Positions 52,621-59,562 of a DNA stretch of 64,000 nt are shown here, one piece after another; the first letter of the stretch is position 1; each line of letters starts with the position of its first letter. Under the pieces are notes generated by a model. The model did not search any database. It was not told the DNA's origin and worked only from the letters and a program-made list of their open reading frames with translations. The DNA is from Peristeroidobacter agariperforans (GTDB lineage: Bacteria > Pseudomonadota > Gammaproteobacteria > Steroidobacterales > Steroidobacteraceae): positions 1,035,501 to 1,099,500 of the forward strand of contig NZ_RYFW01000002.1 in assembly GCF_004138335.1 (NCBI RefSeq), given 5' to 3'. The position numbers and the translations under genes are program-made.

Positions 52621-53292
52621 ATGAACTCGATCGATAAGACGTTGTATCCGACCGTGCCGACGCGTCTGCTCGCCGGCGTCATCGTGCCCGATACACCTAT
52701 CGTGGCCCGCGCGATCGAGTTTGCGCGTGAGCATTGCGAGCCGTACCTGTTCAATCACTCGATGCGGTCGTGGCTGTTCTCCGCGGCGCTCGCGCAGCTG
52801 AAGAACGCTCTGCACGATCCCGAGGTTTTAGCGGTTTCGACGCTGCTCCACGATATCGGTTTGGTGCAGGAGTTCGCTGGGCCGCTGCGCTTTGAAGTGG
52901 GAGGGGCGAATGCGGCTCGTGAGTTTGCACGCACGCTCGGCATGGACGAGCGTCAGGGCCAGTTGATCTGGGATGGAGTTGCGTTGAACTCGACGCCGTC
53001 GATCGGGTTGCACAAGGAGCCCGAAGTTGCGTTGTGCACGGCTGGCATCGGGCTCGATTGGGGCGGGTTCGGCTACGAGATGTTGGCGCCCCCACTCATC
53101 GGTTCCATCATCGACGCGTATCCGAGGTTGGATATGAAGCAAGCGTTTACGCACGCGGTGTGCCGGATCGTGGAGACGAGGCCGGATACGACGTACGATA
53201 ATTTCGCGCGGGACTTCGGGGAGCGGCTCGTGCCGGGATACAAGAGACCATCTGCCGTTGATTTGTTGATGGACGCGCCGTTTAAAGAGTAA
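52621..53292 (+). CDS. HD-domain phosphohydrolase-like protein (cyanamide-hydratase-like)
   Basis: The 223-residue protein has an HD-type metal site: H in FNHSMRSWLFSAALAQ and the HD pair in STLLHDIGLV. The arrangement resembles the cyanamide hydratase/Ddi2-like branch of the HD superfamily. Other conserved points are the ALNSTPSIGLHKEPEVALC and GLDWGGFGYEML segments. The true substrate is unknown. GGGAG lies 6 bp before the ATG. It is divergent from the small gene at 52083. Confidence 0.8.
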   Translation: MNSIDKTLYPTVPTRLLAGVIVPDTPIVARAIEFAREHCEPYLFNHSMRSWLFSAALAQLKNALHDPEVLAVSTLLHDIGLVQEFAGPLRFEVGGANAAREFARTLGMDERQGQLIWDGVALNSTPSIGLHKEPEVALCTAGIGLDWGGFGYEMLAPPLIGSIIDAYPRLDMKQAFTHAVCRIVETRPDTTYDNFARDFGERLVPGYKRPSAVDLLMDAPFKE

Positions 53293-53817
53293 GAGTCGGA
53301 GCGTCGTAGTGTGCGTTGCCGGGCCGCCGGCAGTGGCCCAACTCAGCGTCGGTGTCGGAGCGTCGGTGGTTCGCGTCGCTCCCGACGCCGCCGAGATGTT
53401 GGAGCGGAGTCAGGCGGGCGACCTGCGGTCGCCTGGCTATCGCGCGAAACTAGACGAGTCGTCTTCGCGACGACTCGCGACGGAGAGCTATGCGATCACA
53501 CGGCGACAACGTCACTCAAGCGGTGACGGGCGAACGCGGTGACATCGCGACCTGCGGGAACGTCACCCGGCGGCCGCGCCGAGCGCGGCCGCAACTGCCG
53601 TTACGACAGCGCGCAACCTCAACCTCACAACCAACGGTTGCACGGTCGGAGACGAGTCACGCGCGAATGCGCCAGTGATGTTCCCGGCGACGCAGACCAC
53701 CAAGGCCTCCGACAGCAACGCCGAACTAGACCGCACCCAGCGCCGCAGACCACCACGCCTCCGACAGCAACGCCGAACTAGACCGCACCGAAACGGCAGA
53801 TTCCCTTGTTAGCGACG
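53293..53817. other. Hairpin-rich non-coding island
   Basis: No credible gene lies in these 525 bp. Three strong inverted repeats occur: GGCGACC-tgc-GGTCGCC (53417-53433), CGAGTCGTC-ttcgc-GACGACTCG (53455-53477) and GCGGCCGCGC-cga-GCGCGGCCGC (53570-53592). GGTGACG (53522) and CGTCACC (53561) form a further, wider pair. A 33-bp tandem repeat follows. None of the hairpins has a U-run. Short open frames here have arginine-rich, low-quality translations and no ribosome sites. Confidence 0.6.
53705..53789. repeat. 33-bp direct tandem repeat
   Basis: A 33-bp sequence beginning GCCTCCGACAGCAACG and ending ACTAGACCGCACC occurs identically at 53705-53737 and 53757-53789. The similarity continues upstream (CGCAGACCACCA before both copies), so the period is 52 bp with a single-base length change. 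Function unknown. Confidence 0.85.
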
Positions 53818-54666
53818 TCAGAGCCTGCCCGCCAGCCACAACGCGACGTTCCGAACGTAGTTGTGGACCGACACCATGGCAGGTGAATTCGGCAACTCAT
53901 ACACGGGCGTTTCGCTGACGAAGTCGGGGCTGCCGCGGTGGGGATCCCAGTTGTAGTCGGCGAAGTGGTGGAAGGTGGATTCCGCGATCGCCGGGCCTTC
54001 GGTCGCCGTTCGTTCGAACGCGACGGAGATGTTGAAACGCTGTCCACTCGCGAGACTCTGACCTGTCGCGATCACTCTCGCGTGCGGCGCCGACGCCGGC
54101 GCGACGACCGCACCTTCGTGTGGGTGAGCAGGCAGGAACGTTACTTCTCGCATAACAGGATGCGCCGGCTGTACAGCTTGCACGCGCTGAGCCGCGCCAT
54201 TCGCGCCCGAATGGAAGTTCGGCCACTGAATCTGCGGCGTGCCTCTGTCGTCCGGCGGGGGAATCGTCGGGCCCGCGTTGTGCGTGTGGAAAACGTGGGC
54301 CGCACCGATCACGCCGAGATCGCAGATCGAACAGCCCAGGTCCATGTGATCCCGCGTGATCATGAGCCCGCCGCCGCGAGCGCGGAAGCGCAGGATGCCT
54401 GCGCGGTCCTCGTCGTTGAGGCCGTTGCCCACATCGACAGCGAATAGCCAAAGCTCATCGTAGTTGGAGCGATCGAGCGCGGACAGCACCGAATCCGACG
54501 CGCCGACCGGGTCTCGATCTCTCGCCGTCACCTGAAACATGGGCGCGCCGTCGGCCGTCGCCAGGGAAGCGAGATAGTCCCGCAGCATCGAGAATCGACC
54601 GATGTGCCAGTCATTCTCGGTGGGCTCGATGGTCGTTTGCAGCAGGATGTTGATGGGCTGGGTCAT
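53818..54666 (-). CDS. Uncharacterised protein, possibly ThuA/GATase-like fold
   Basis: The 282-residue cytoplasmic protein starts INILLQTTIEPTENDWHIGR. The alternation LWLFAVDVGNGLNDEDRAGI, LRFRARGGGLMITRDHMDLG and the final FHHFADYNWDP resemble ThuA-like class I glutamine amidotransferase folds, where a GGG turn is followed by an active-site strand. The usual catalytic Cys is not evident (the nearby Cys are in LGCSICDLG). No function is claimed. It lies 9 bp after a 60-residue gene on the same strand. Confidence 0.6.
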   Translation of the reverse strand: MTQPINILLQTTIEPTENDWHIGRFSMLRDYLASLATADGAPMFQVTARDRDPVGASDSVLSALDRSNYDELWLFAVDVGNGLNDEDRAGILRFRARGGGLMITRDHMDLGCSICDLGVIGAAHVFHTHNAGPTIPPPDDRGTPQIQWPNFHSGANGAAQRVQAVQPAHPVMREVTFLPAHPHEGAVVAPASAPHARVIATGQSLASGQRFNISVAFERTATEGPAIAESTFHHFADYNWDPHRGSPDFVSETPVYELPNSPAMVSVHNYVRNVALWLAGRL

Positions 54667-54675
54667 GAGAGGATC

Positions 54676-54858
54676 CTATTCCTGCGGAGCCTGCTTCCAG
54701 ACGGCGCAGTAATCGTAGCAGGCGTGTAGTTGCTTGATGACGGTCAGAATCTGCTCCGCCTCGAGCACCACAGTCCCCGACGATTGTTCGATGACTGCGC
54801 GTCCCTCGGCGGTAGTGTAGACCCGGACGTCTTGCAGGCCTTCAGTATTGGCGCTCAT
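54676..54858 (-). CDS. Small uncharacterised protein (60 residues)
   Basis: A 60-residue reading frame with a very strong ribosome site (GGGAGG, 6 bp before the ATG). The protein begins MSANTEGLQDVRVYTTAEGR and includes EAEQILTVIKQLHACYDYCA, with two Cys close together. It is acidic and probably cytoplasmic. The longer open frame upstream runs into the divergent lipoprotein gene and was rejected. Tight spacing to the next gene implies a two-gene operon. Confidence 0.6.
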   Translation of the reverse strand: MSANTEGLQDVRVYTTAEGRAVIEQSSGTVVLEAEQILTVIKQLHACYDYCAVWKQAPQE

Positions 54859-54988
54859 GTCGCACCTCCCGTGATCGCTCGGCTGTGAGCCGTGATGATC
54901 TCCGATAAAGCCGCGGCCGGTCTTGGACGGGATTGACGGCTCGTCGGCGAATTGTGCTAATAGCGCGCATCTCGTCCAGGGAGCCGAC

Positions 54989-55477
54989 ATGCACTCGCAC
55001 TCATCACGAATCCGCGCAGCGATTGCGATTCTCGTCTTCGCACTGACGGCAGCTTGCACTCCGCGAGACCAGCAAACCACGTCGGCCGTCGATCCGGAAG
55101 CAGAGAAACAGGCGATCCTGGCAGTCATCAACCGCATGGAGCTGGCCTGGAACCGCGGCGACTTCCGCGGTTACATGGAGGGCTTTGCCAATCCCGACGT
55201 GATCTTCGTCTCCCGTGGCGAGTTCCAGAAAGACTGGCAGGGCACGCTCGATCATTACATTCGCGATTATGGCGCGTCGGAGGAGACGCGCGGCAAGCTG
55301 CACTTCTTCGACATCAAAATCGAAATACTCGCACCCGATGCCGCCCAGCTCATCAGCCGCTATCAACTCGACCGCCCGAAGGGCGCGCAAGACGGCATCA
55401 ACACCCGCCTGATGCGCAAGCGCGATGGTAAGTGGGTGATCGCGCTCAATCACGTCTCCTCGCGCGAGCTGCCCTAG
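54989..55477 (+). CDS. SnoaL/DUF4440-like lipoprotein
   Basis: The 162-residue precursor has a lipobox (ALTAAC) and an NTF2-like domain of the DUF4440/SnoaL type: AILAVINRMELAWNRGDFRG, YMEGFANPDVIFVSRGEF, AQLISRYQL and MRKRDGKWVIALNHVSS. Proteins of this kind bind small ligands or are steroid-isomerase-like; the role is unknown. GGGAG lies 5 bp before the ATG. It overlaps the convergent epoxide hydrolase gene by 4 bp. Confidence 0.85.
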   Translation: MHSHSSRIRAAIAILVFALTAACTPRDQQTTSAVDPEAEKQAILAVINRMELAWNRGDFRGYMEGFANPDVIFVSRGEFQKDWQGTLDHYIRDYGASEETRGKLHFFDIKIEILAPDAAQLISRYQLDRPKGAQDGINTRLMRKRDGKWVIALNHVSSRELP

Positions 55478-56637
55478 CGACGCAACGGCCGGAAAAACTT
55501 TCGAATGTCCTCGGCGAGCAGCGCCGGCTGCTCCCACGCGGCGAAGTGACCCCCGCGCGGCAGGGTGGACCAATGCGCGACGTTGAATGCGCGTTCGGCC
55601 CAGCTGCGCGGTGGCATGGGCAGTTCGCGGGGAAGATGGACGATGCCACAGGGAGGTGTGATTCTTTGCCCGGCGGCGAGATGAAACGGATGCTCGCGCG
55701 ATTCGCTGTAAAAGCGGATGGCGGAGTGGGTCGTGCCGGTGAGCCAGTAGAGCATGATGTCCGTGATCATCTCGTCCTTGCTGAGCGCCTCATCCGGCAG
55801 CAGTTGATTGTCGCTCCAACTGCGAAACTTCTCGACGAACCATGCCGCCAGCCCCGTGGGCGAGTCCGTGAGAGCGTAGCTCAGCGTGAGTGGCTTCGTT
55901 GCTTGTATCGCGATGTATGCGCCCTCGGTGTCCATCCATCTGGCAACTCTCGCCAGATAATCCTCCTCGGCCGGGCTCAGTGGCGGGTCGTTCGAGCCAA
56001 GCGCCGGGCGGAATCGTGTCGAGAGATAGTTGAGGTGCAGGCCCACGATCCGCTCCGGATGGCGAAGTGCGGTGGCGGCGCTGATCCACGAACCCCAATC
56101 GCCGCCTTGCACGCCGAAGCGCGGATAGTTCAAGCCGGTCATCAGCTTCGCCCACAAATCTGCCACCACAAAAACATTGGTGCCGCGGTTCGCAGGCCGG
56201 CTCGAAAAGCCATAGCCGGGGATGGAGGGCGCGATGACAGTGAACGCATCGGCGGGATCGCCGCCGTGCGCTGCCGGGTCTGTGAGCAGCGGGATGATTT
56301 TGAGCATCTCGACGACGCTGCCAGGCCAGCCGTGAGTCAGCACCAGCGGAATGGGCGAGGGGCCGTTGCCGGCTTGATGGATGAAATGAATGCGGTGCTC
56401 GTCGATCTGTGCGACGAATTGAGGAAACGAATTCAAGCGCGCCTGGTGCGCCTGCCAGTCATATTTATTCAGCCAGTAGTCGACGAAGCTCTGCATGTAC
56501 GCCACGGGCGGGCCGTAGCGCCAGGGCTCGGCGGCGACTTCGTCGGGCCAGAGCGTGCGACGCAGTCGCTGTTGCAGATCGTCCAGCGCCTGGGGTGGCG
56601 CCTGAAAGCGGAAGTTCTCGATCGCGAGATCGGTCAT
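55474..56637 (-). CDS. Epoxide hydrolase (EHN-domain, EPHX1-like)
   Basis: The 387-residue enzyme has an epoxide hydrolase N-terminal domain (IENFRFQAPPQALDDLQQRL, RYGPPVAYMQSFVDYWLNKY) and an alpha/beta hydrolase core: LTHGWPGSVVEML (oxyanion), nucleophile Asp in VQGGDWGSWISAA and His in PRGGHFAAWEQPALL. This is the microsomal-epoxide-hydrolase-like family. It opens epoxides to diols. AGGAGG stands 4 bp before the ATG at 56637. Confidence 0.93.
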   Translation of the reverse strand: MTDLAIENFRFQAPPQALDDLQQRLRRTLWPDEVAAEPWRYGPPVAYMQSFVDYWLNKYDWQAHQARLNSFPQFVAQIDEHRIHFIHQAGNGPSPIPLVLTHGWPGSVVEMLKIIPLLTDPAAHGGDPADAFTVIAPSIPGYGFSSRPANRGTNVFVVADLWAKLMTGLNYPRFGVQGGDWGSWISAATALRHPERIVGLHLNYLSTRFRPALGSNDPPLSPAEEDYLARVARWMDTEGAYIAIQATKPLTLSYALTDSPTGLAAWFVEKFRSWSDNQLLPDEALSKDEMITDIMLYWLTGTTHSAIRFYSESREHPFHLAAGQRITPPCGIVHLPRELPMPPRSWAERAFNVAHWSTLPRGGHFAAWEQPALLAEDIRKFFRPLRR

Positions 56638-56740
56638 GGGTCCTCCTGTCGTGCGCTCGAGTCTACAAGCGCGGCGAGGAGGCCCATCCAACTAATAAGG
56701 CCGCCGATCTATGAGGCGAAGTTATATCAGCCGGATCCGC

Positions 56741-57685
56741 TCAGTGTTTGCGGCCGGGCAGGAAGTGCACGATCGCAACGATCGCGCCGCCGACGATGAG
56801 TCCCACGATGGCTGAGGAGGCTGCGAATGTCAGCCACGCAGCAACCCCGCCGAGCACCGATGCGTGATGGGCCATCTCCGAGAGCGTGTGGATGAGATGG
56901 GGCACGGTCTCCAGGTGAAAGTGCTCGAGCCCGTGCACGATGATGCCGCCGCCGACCCACAGCATTGCGGCCGTGCCGACGACGCTCAGGGTTTGCATCA
57001 CATGAGGCATCGACTTCACCAGGGCTCGGCCCGTGCCCCGCGAGACTGACGAACCGCGCCCGGCCAGGTGCACGCCGATGTCATCCATCTTGACGATCAA
57101 GCCGACCACGCCATAGACGGCAACGGTGAGCCCGAGGCTCACGAGCACGAGCGCGCCGGCCTGGATGGCGAAGGGACGATCTGCGACGGTGGCGAGGGCA
57201 ATCGCCATGATTTCGCCCGATAGAATGAGATCGGTGCGAATCGCTCCTGCGACTTTCCGCGCTTCGACGTCGGCCGAGCTCTGCGCCAGTTCTTCCACGT
57301 CAGGCGTCTCGGCCTCGTGGCTCCCGGCCTTCATGAGCGCCTCGATGATTTTCTCGGTCGCCTCGAAACACAGGTAGGCCCCGCCGAGCATCAGAATCGG
57401 CGTCACCGCCCACGGCGCGAACGCGCTCAGCAGCAGTGCGCCGGGCAGCAGGAAGAAAAACTTGTTGCGTAACGAGCCGAGCGCGATTTTCCAGACGATC
57501 GGCAGCTCGCGCTCGGGCGTAAAGCCCATCGCGTAGCCGGGCGTCACCGCGGCGTCGTCGACGACGACTCCCACCGCCTTGGAGCCGGCTTTGCCGGCGG
57601 CCGCGGTCACATCGTCAAGGGACGCGGCCGCCAGCTTGGCGATCGCCGCAACGTCATCCAATAGTGCTGCAAGTCCTGAAGCCAT
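56741..57685 (-). CDS. DUF808-family inner-membrane protein (YedI-like)
   Basis: The 314-residue protein has several transmembrane helices and the DUF808 pattern: GLAALLDDVAAIAKLAAASL at the start, VVVDDAAVTPGYAMGFTPER, LPIVWKIALGSLRNKFFFLL, GGAYLCFEATEKIIEAL and the C-terminal AIVHFLPGRKH. E. coli YedI is of this family; its function is unknown. ATG 57685 was preferred over one ten codons upstream because it matches the family start. Confidence 0.9.
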   Translation of the reverse strand: MASGLAALLDDVAAIAKLAAASLDDVTAAAGKAGSKAVGVVVDDAAVTPGYAMGFTPERELPIVWKIALGSLRNKFFFLLPGALLLSAFAPWAVTPILMLGGAYLCFEATEKIIEALMKAGSHEAETPDVEELAQSSADVEARKVAGAIRTDLILSGEIMAIALATVADRPFAIQAGALVLVSLGLTVAVYGVVGLIVKMDDIGVHLAGRGSSVSRGTGRALVKSMPHVMQTLSVVGTAAMLWVGGGIIVHGLEHFHLETVPHLIHTLSEMAHHASVLGGVAAWLTFAASSAIVGLIVGGAIVAIVHFLPGRKH

Positions 57686-58068
57686 CCCGCTAGGTTGGCG
57701 TGCGCGCCCCAACAAGGCAAGGAAATTGAGGTACGCGCGGACTGAAAATCCTGACAGGAAGGAGGCGAGAGCGGTCGAACTGTCTACATCTGGGTACAGG
57801 TGGACCCAGCTCGCGCAGGACTAGAAACTATACCTGGTCGATCTGGCGCGCAGCCTTTTAGCGGGACGACGAGAACATAAGCGCGACCATGCTGTTTGCG
57901 GGCAAAGGGACTACGCGCCGACAGGCCATCTGTGCCCTCGTTCAGGGGTTCTCCGATGTGATCGCATCAGGCGGACTTGTAACGTTTCGCCATCGCCCCG
58001 GCCCCTCTGGCCGGCCCGAGCCGGACACCCGGTCTCGCAGGACAGAGTCACAACGAGGACCTTACTTG
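57686..58068. other. Intergenic region before the pectate-lyase-like gene
   Basis: This 383-bp divergent gap holds no supported gene. A small hairpin CTGGGT-acaggtgg-ACCCAG (57790-57809) and a GC-rich stretch (58005-58030) are present. An in-frame extension of the lyase gene back to 57889 has no ribosome site or signal peptide. Promoters of both flanking genes must lie here but none is clear. Confidence 0.4.
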
Positions 58069-59484
58069 ATGACCGAACATTCGCCGAAGACTGCTTTCTC
58101 GAATCGTCCCACGGCCCGTGCTGTTCGCCTTGGCCTGATCGCAGCGGCTGCCGTTGCGTCGGGTGCCGCATCGTTCGCTGCCGGCGCCGCCGTATCTGTG
58201 CTGCCGAACGTGAAGACCAACGGTGCCACGACGCCCGCTGGCCGTGGCGGCGCCGTTCATCGCGTGACCAATCTCAACGCCACTGGCGCCGGCTCGCTGC
58301 GGGCTTGCGTCGACGCCAGCGGTCCGCGCGTGTGTGTGTTCGAAGTCTCCGGCACCATCAAGCTGACCGGCGATCTGGTGCTGCGTAATCCGAACATCAC
58401 GATCGCGGGCCAGACCGCTCCTTCCCCCGGCATCATGCTACGAGGCGGCGGCTTGAATGTGCGGACCTCCGACGTACTGGTCCAGCACCTGCAGGTGCGT
58501 CCCGGCGACGATGCCGGCGGCGAGCCTCCGAGCAATCGCGATGGATTGAAGATCTCGGGTCCGGCCGAGGCCGCGATCAAGAACATCGTCATCGACCATT
58601 GCTCGTTCAGCTGGTCGATCGACGAGCTGGCCAGCGCGTGGGCGAGCTGGGACAACGTCAGCATCATCAACAGCATTTTCGCCGAGCCGCTGCATCAATC
58701 GATCCATCCCGAAGGCGCGCACGGCTATGGCGTGATCTTCGGACCGGTCAAGGGCAACATCACGTTCGCGAACAACCTCATCAGCGGGGCGAAGTCGCGT
58801 AATCCGCTCACCAACTCGACGCGCACCACGATCGTCAACAACGTGATCTACAACTGGTCGAACAACGGCATCGAGCTGCAGAGCCATGGCGATGTGACCA
58901 ACAATTCGATCGTCGGCAACGTGCTCATCCGGGGTCCGCAGACCGGATCGAATGCGCCGATCCTGGTGCGCGCGGACTCGACGAAGCCCGCCGCCGGCAG
59001 CAAGGTGTTCGTCGCCGACAACGAGGCCGAGGGAGCGACTTCGGATCCGTGGGCGATCGTCGACACGGTGTTCGGCTCCATGAGCCTGTCGAGCTACAAG
59101 GCGGAGAACCCGGTCGTCTGGCCGGCTGGCTTTACGACCAAGCCGACCAGCGACGGCGTGGTGCTCAACTACGTGCTCAAGTTCGCGGGTGCGCGGCCGG
59201 CGGATCGCGATCCGATCGACACGCGAATCGTGCAGAGCGTGCGCAACCGCACAGGTTCGACGATCAATTGCGTCGCGCCGAACGGCACAGAGCGTTGTAA
59301 CAAAAACGCCGGTGGCTGGCCGGCGATGGCTGAGAACACTCGCGCGCTCACCTTGCCGGCGGATCCGAACGCGGTGACCGCGAGCGGTTACACCAATCTC
59401 GAGCTGTGGCTGCAGGGCATGGCGGCCGACGTTGAAGGCCGCTCGCGCAACGCGCCAGCATCGCCGGTGCTCGCCAACAAGTAA
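58069..59484 (+). CDS. Pectate lyase-like right-handed beta-helix protein, exported
   Basis: The 471-residue precursor has a signal peptide (LGLIAAAAVASGAASFAAGA) and a parallel beta-helix with regular turns: ITIAGQTAPSPGIMLRGGGL, VLVQHLQVRPGDDAG, IVIDHCSFSWSIDELASAW, ITFANNLISGAKSRNPLTN, TIVNNVIYNWSNNGIELQSH. The DHCSFSW...DE pattern is typical of polysaccharide lyase family 1-type pectate lyases. It probably cleaves pectate by beta-elimination. A strong terminator follows directly. Confidence 0.85.
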   Translation: MTEHSPKTAFSNRPTARAVRLGLIAAAAVASGAASFAAGAAVSVLPNVKTNGATTPAGRGGAVHRVTNLNATGAGSLRACVDASGPRVCVFEVSGTIKLTGDLVLRNPNITIAGQTAPSPGIMLRGGGLNVRTSDVLVQHLQVRPGDDAGGEPPSNRDGLKISGPAEAAIKNIVIDHCSFSWSIDELASAWASWDNVSIINSIFAEPLHQSIHPEGAHGYGVIFGPVKGNITFANNLISGAKSRNPLTNSTRTTIVNNVIYNWSNNGIELQSHGDVTNNSIVGNVLIRGPQTGSNAPILVRADSTKPAAGSKVFVADNEAEGATSDPWAIVDTVFGSMSLSSYKAENPVVWPAGFTTKPTSDGVVLNYVLKFAGARPADRDPIDTRIVQSVRNRTGSTINCVAPNGTERCNKNAGGWPAMAENTRALTLPADPNAVTASGYTNLELWLQGMAADVEGRSRNAPASPVLANK

Positions 59485-59510
59485 GTTTTCACCTCCTGAG
59501 TTGTGAATTC

Positions 59511-59545
59511 GCCGTCTGCGCCCAGTGCGCAGGCGGCTTTTTTTT
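59511..59545 (+). terminator. Rho-independent terminator of the pectate-lyase-like gene
   Basis: GCCGTCTGCGC (59511-59521), loop CCAGT, GCGCAGGCGGC (59527-59537) form an 11-bp stem with one G-T wobble, followed by eight T. It ends 18 bp before the convergent gene's stop. Confidence 0.93.
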
Positions 59546-59562
59546 GCCCGGGGCCGGCCCTG

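Noticed and set aside
53309-53542. Small plus-strand frame (77 codons) in the hairpin island
   Set aside because: No ribosome site, no recognisable domain, and it runs across two strong hairpins.
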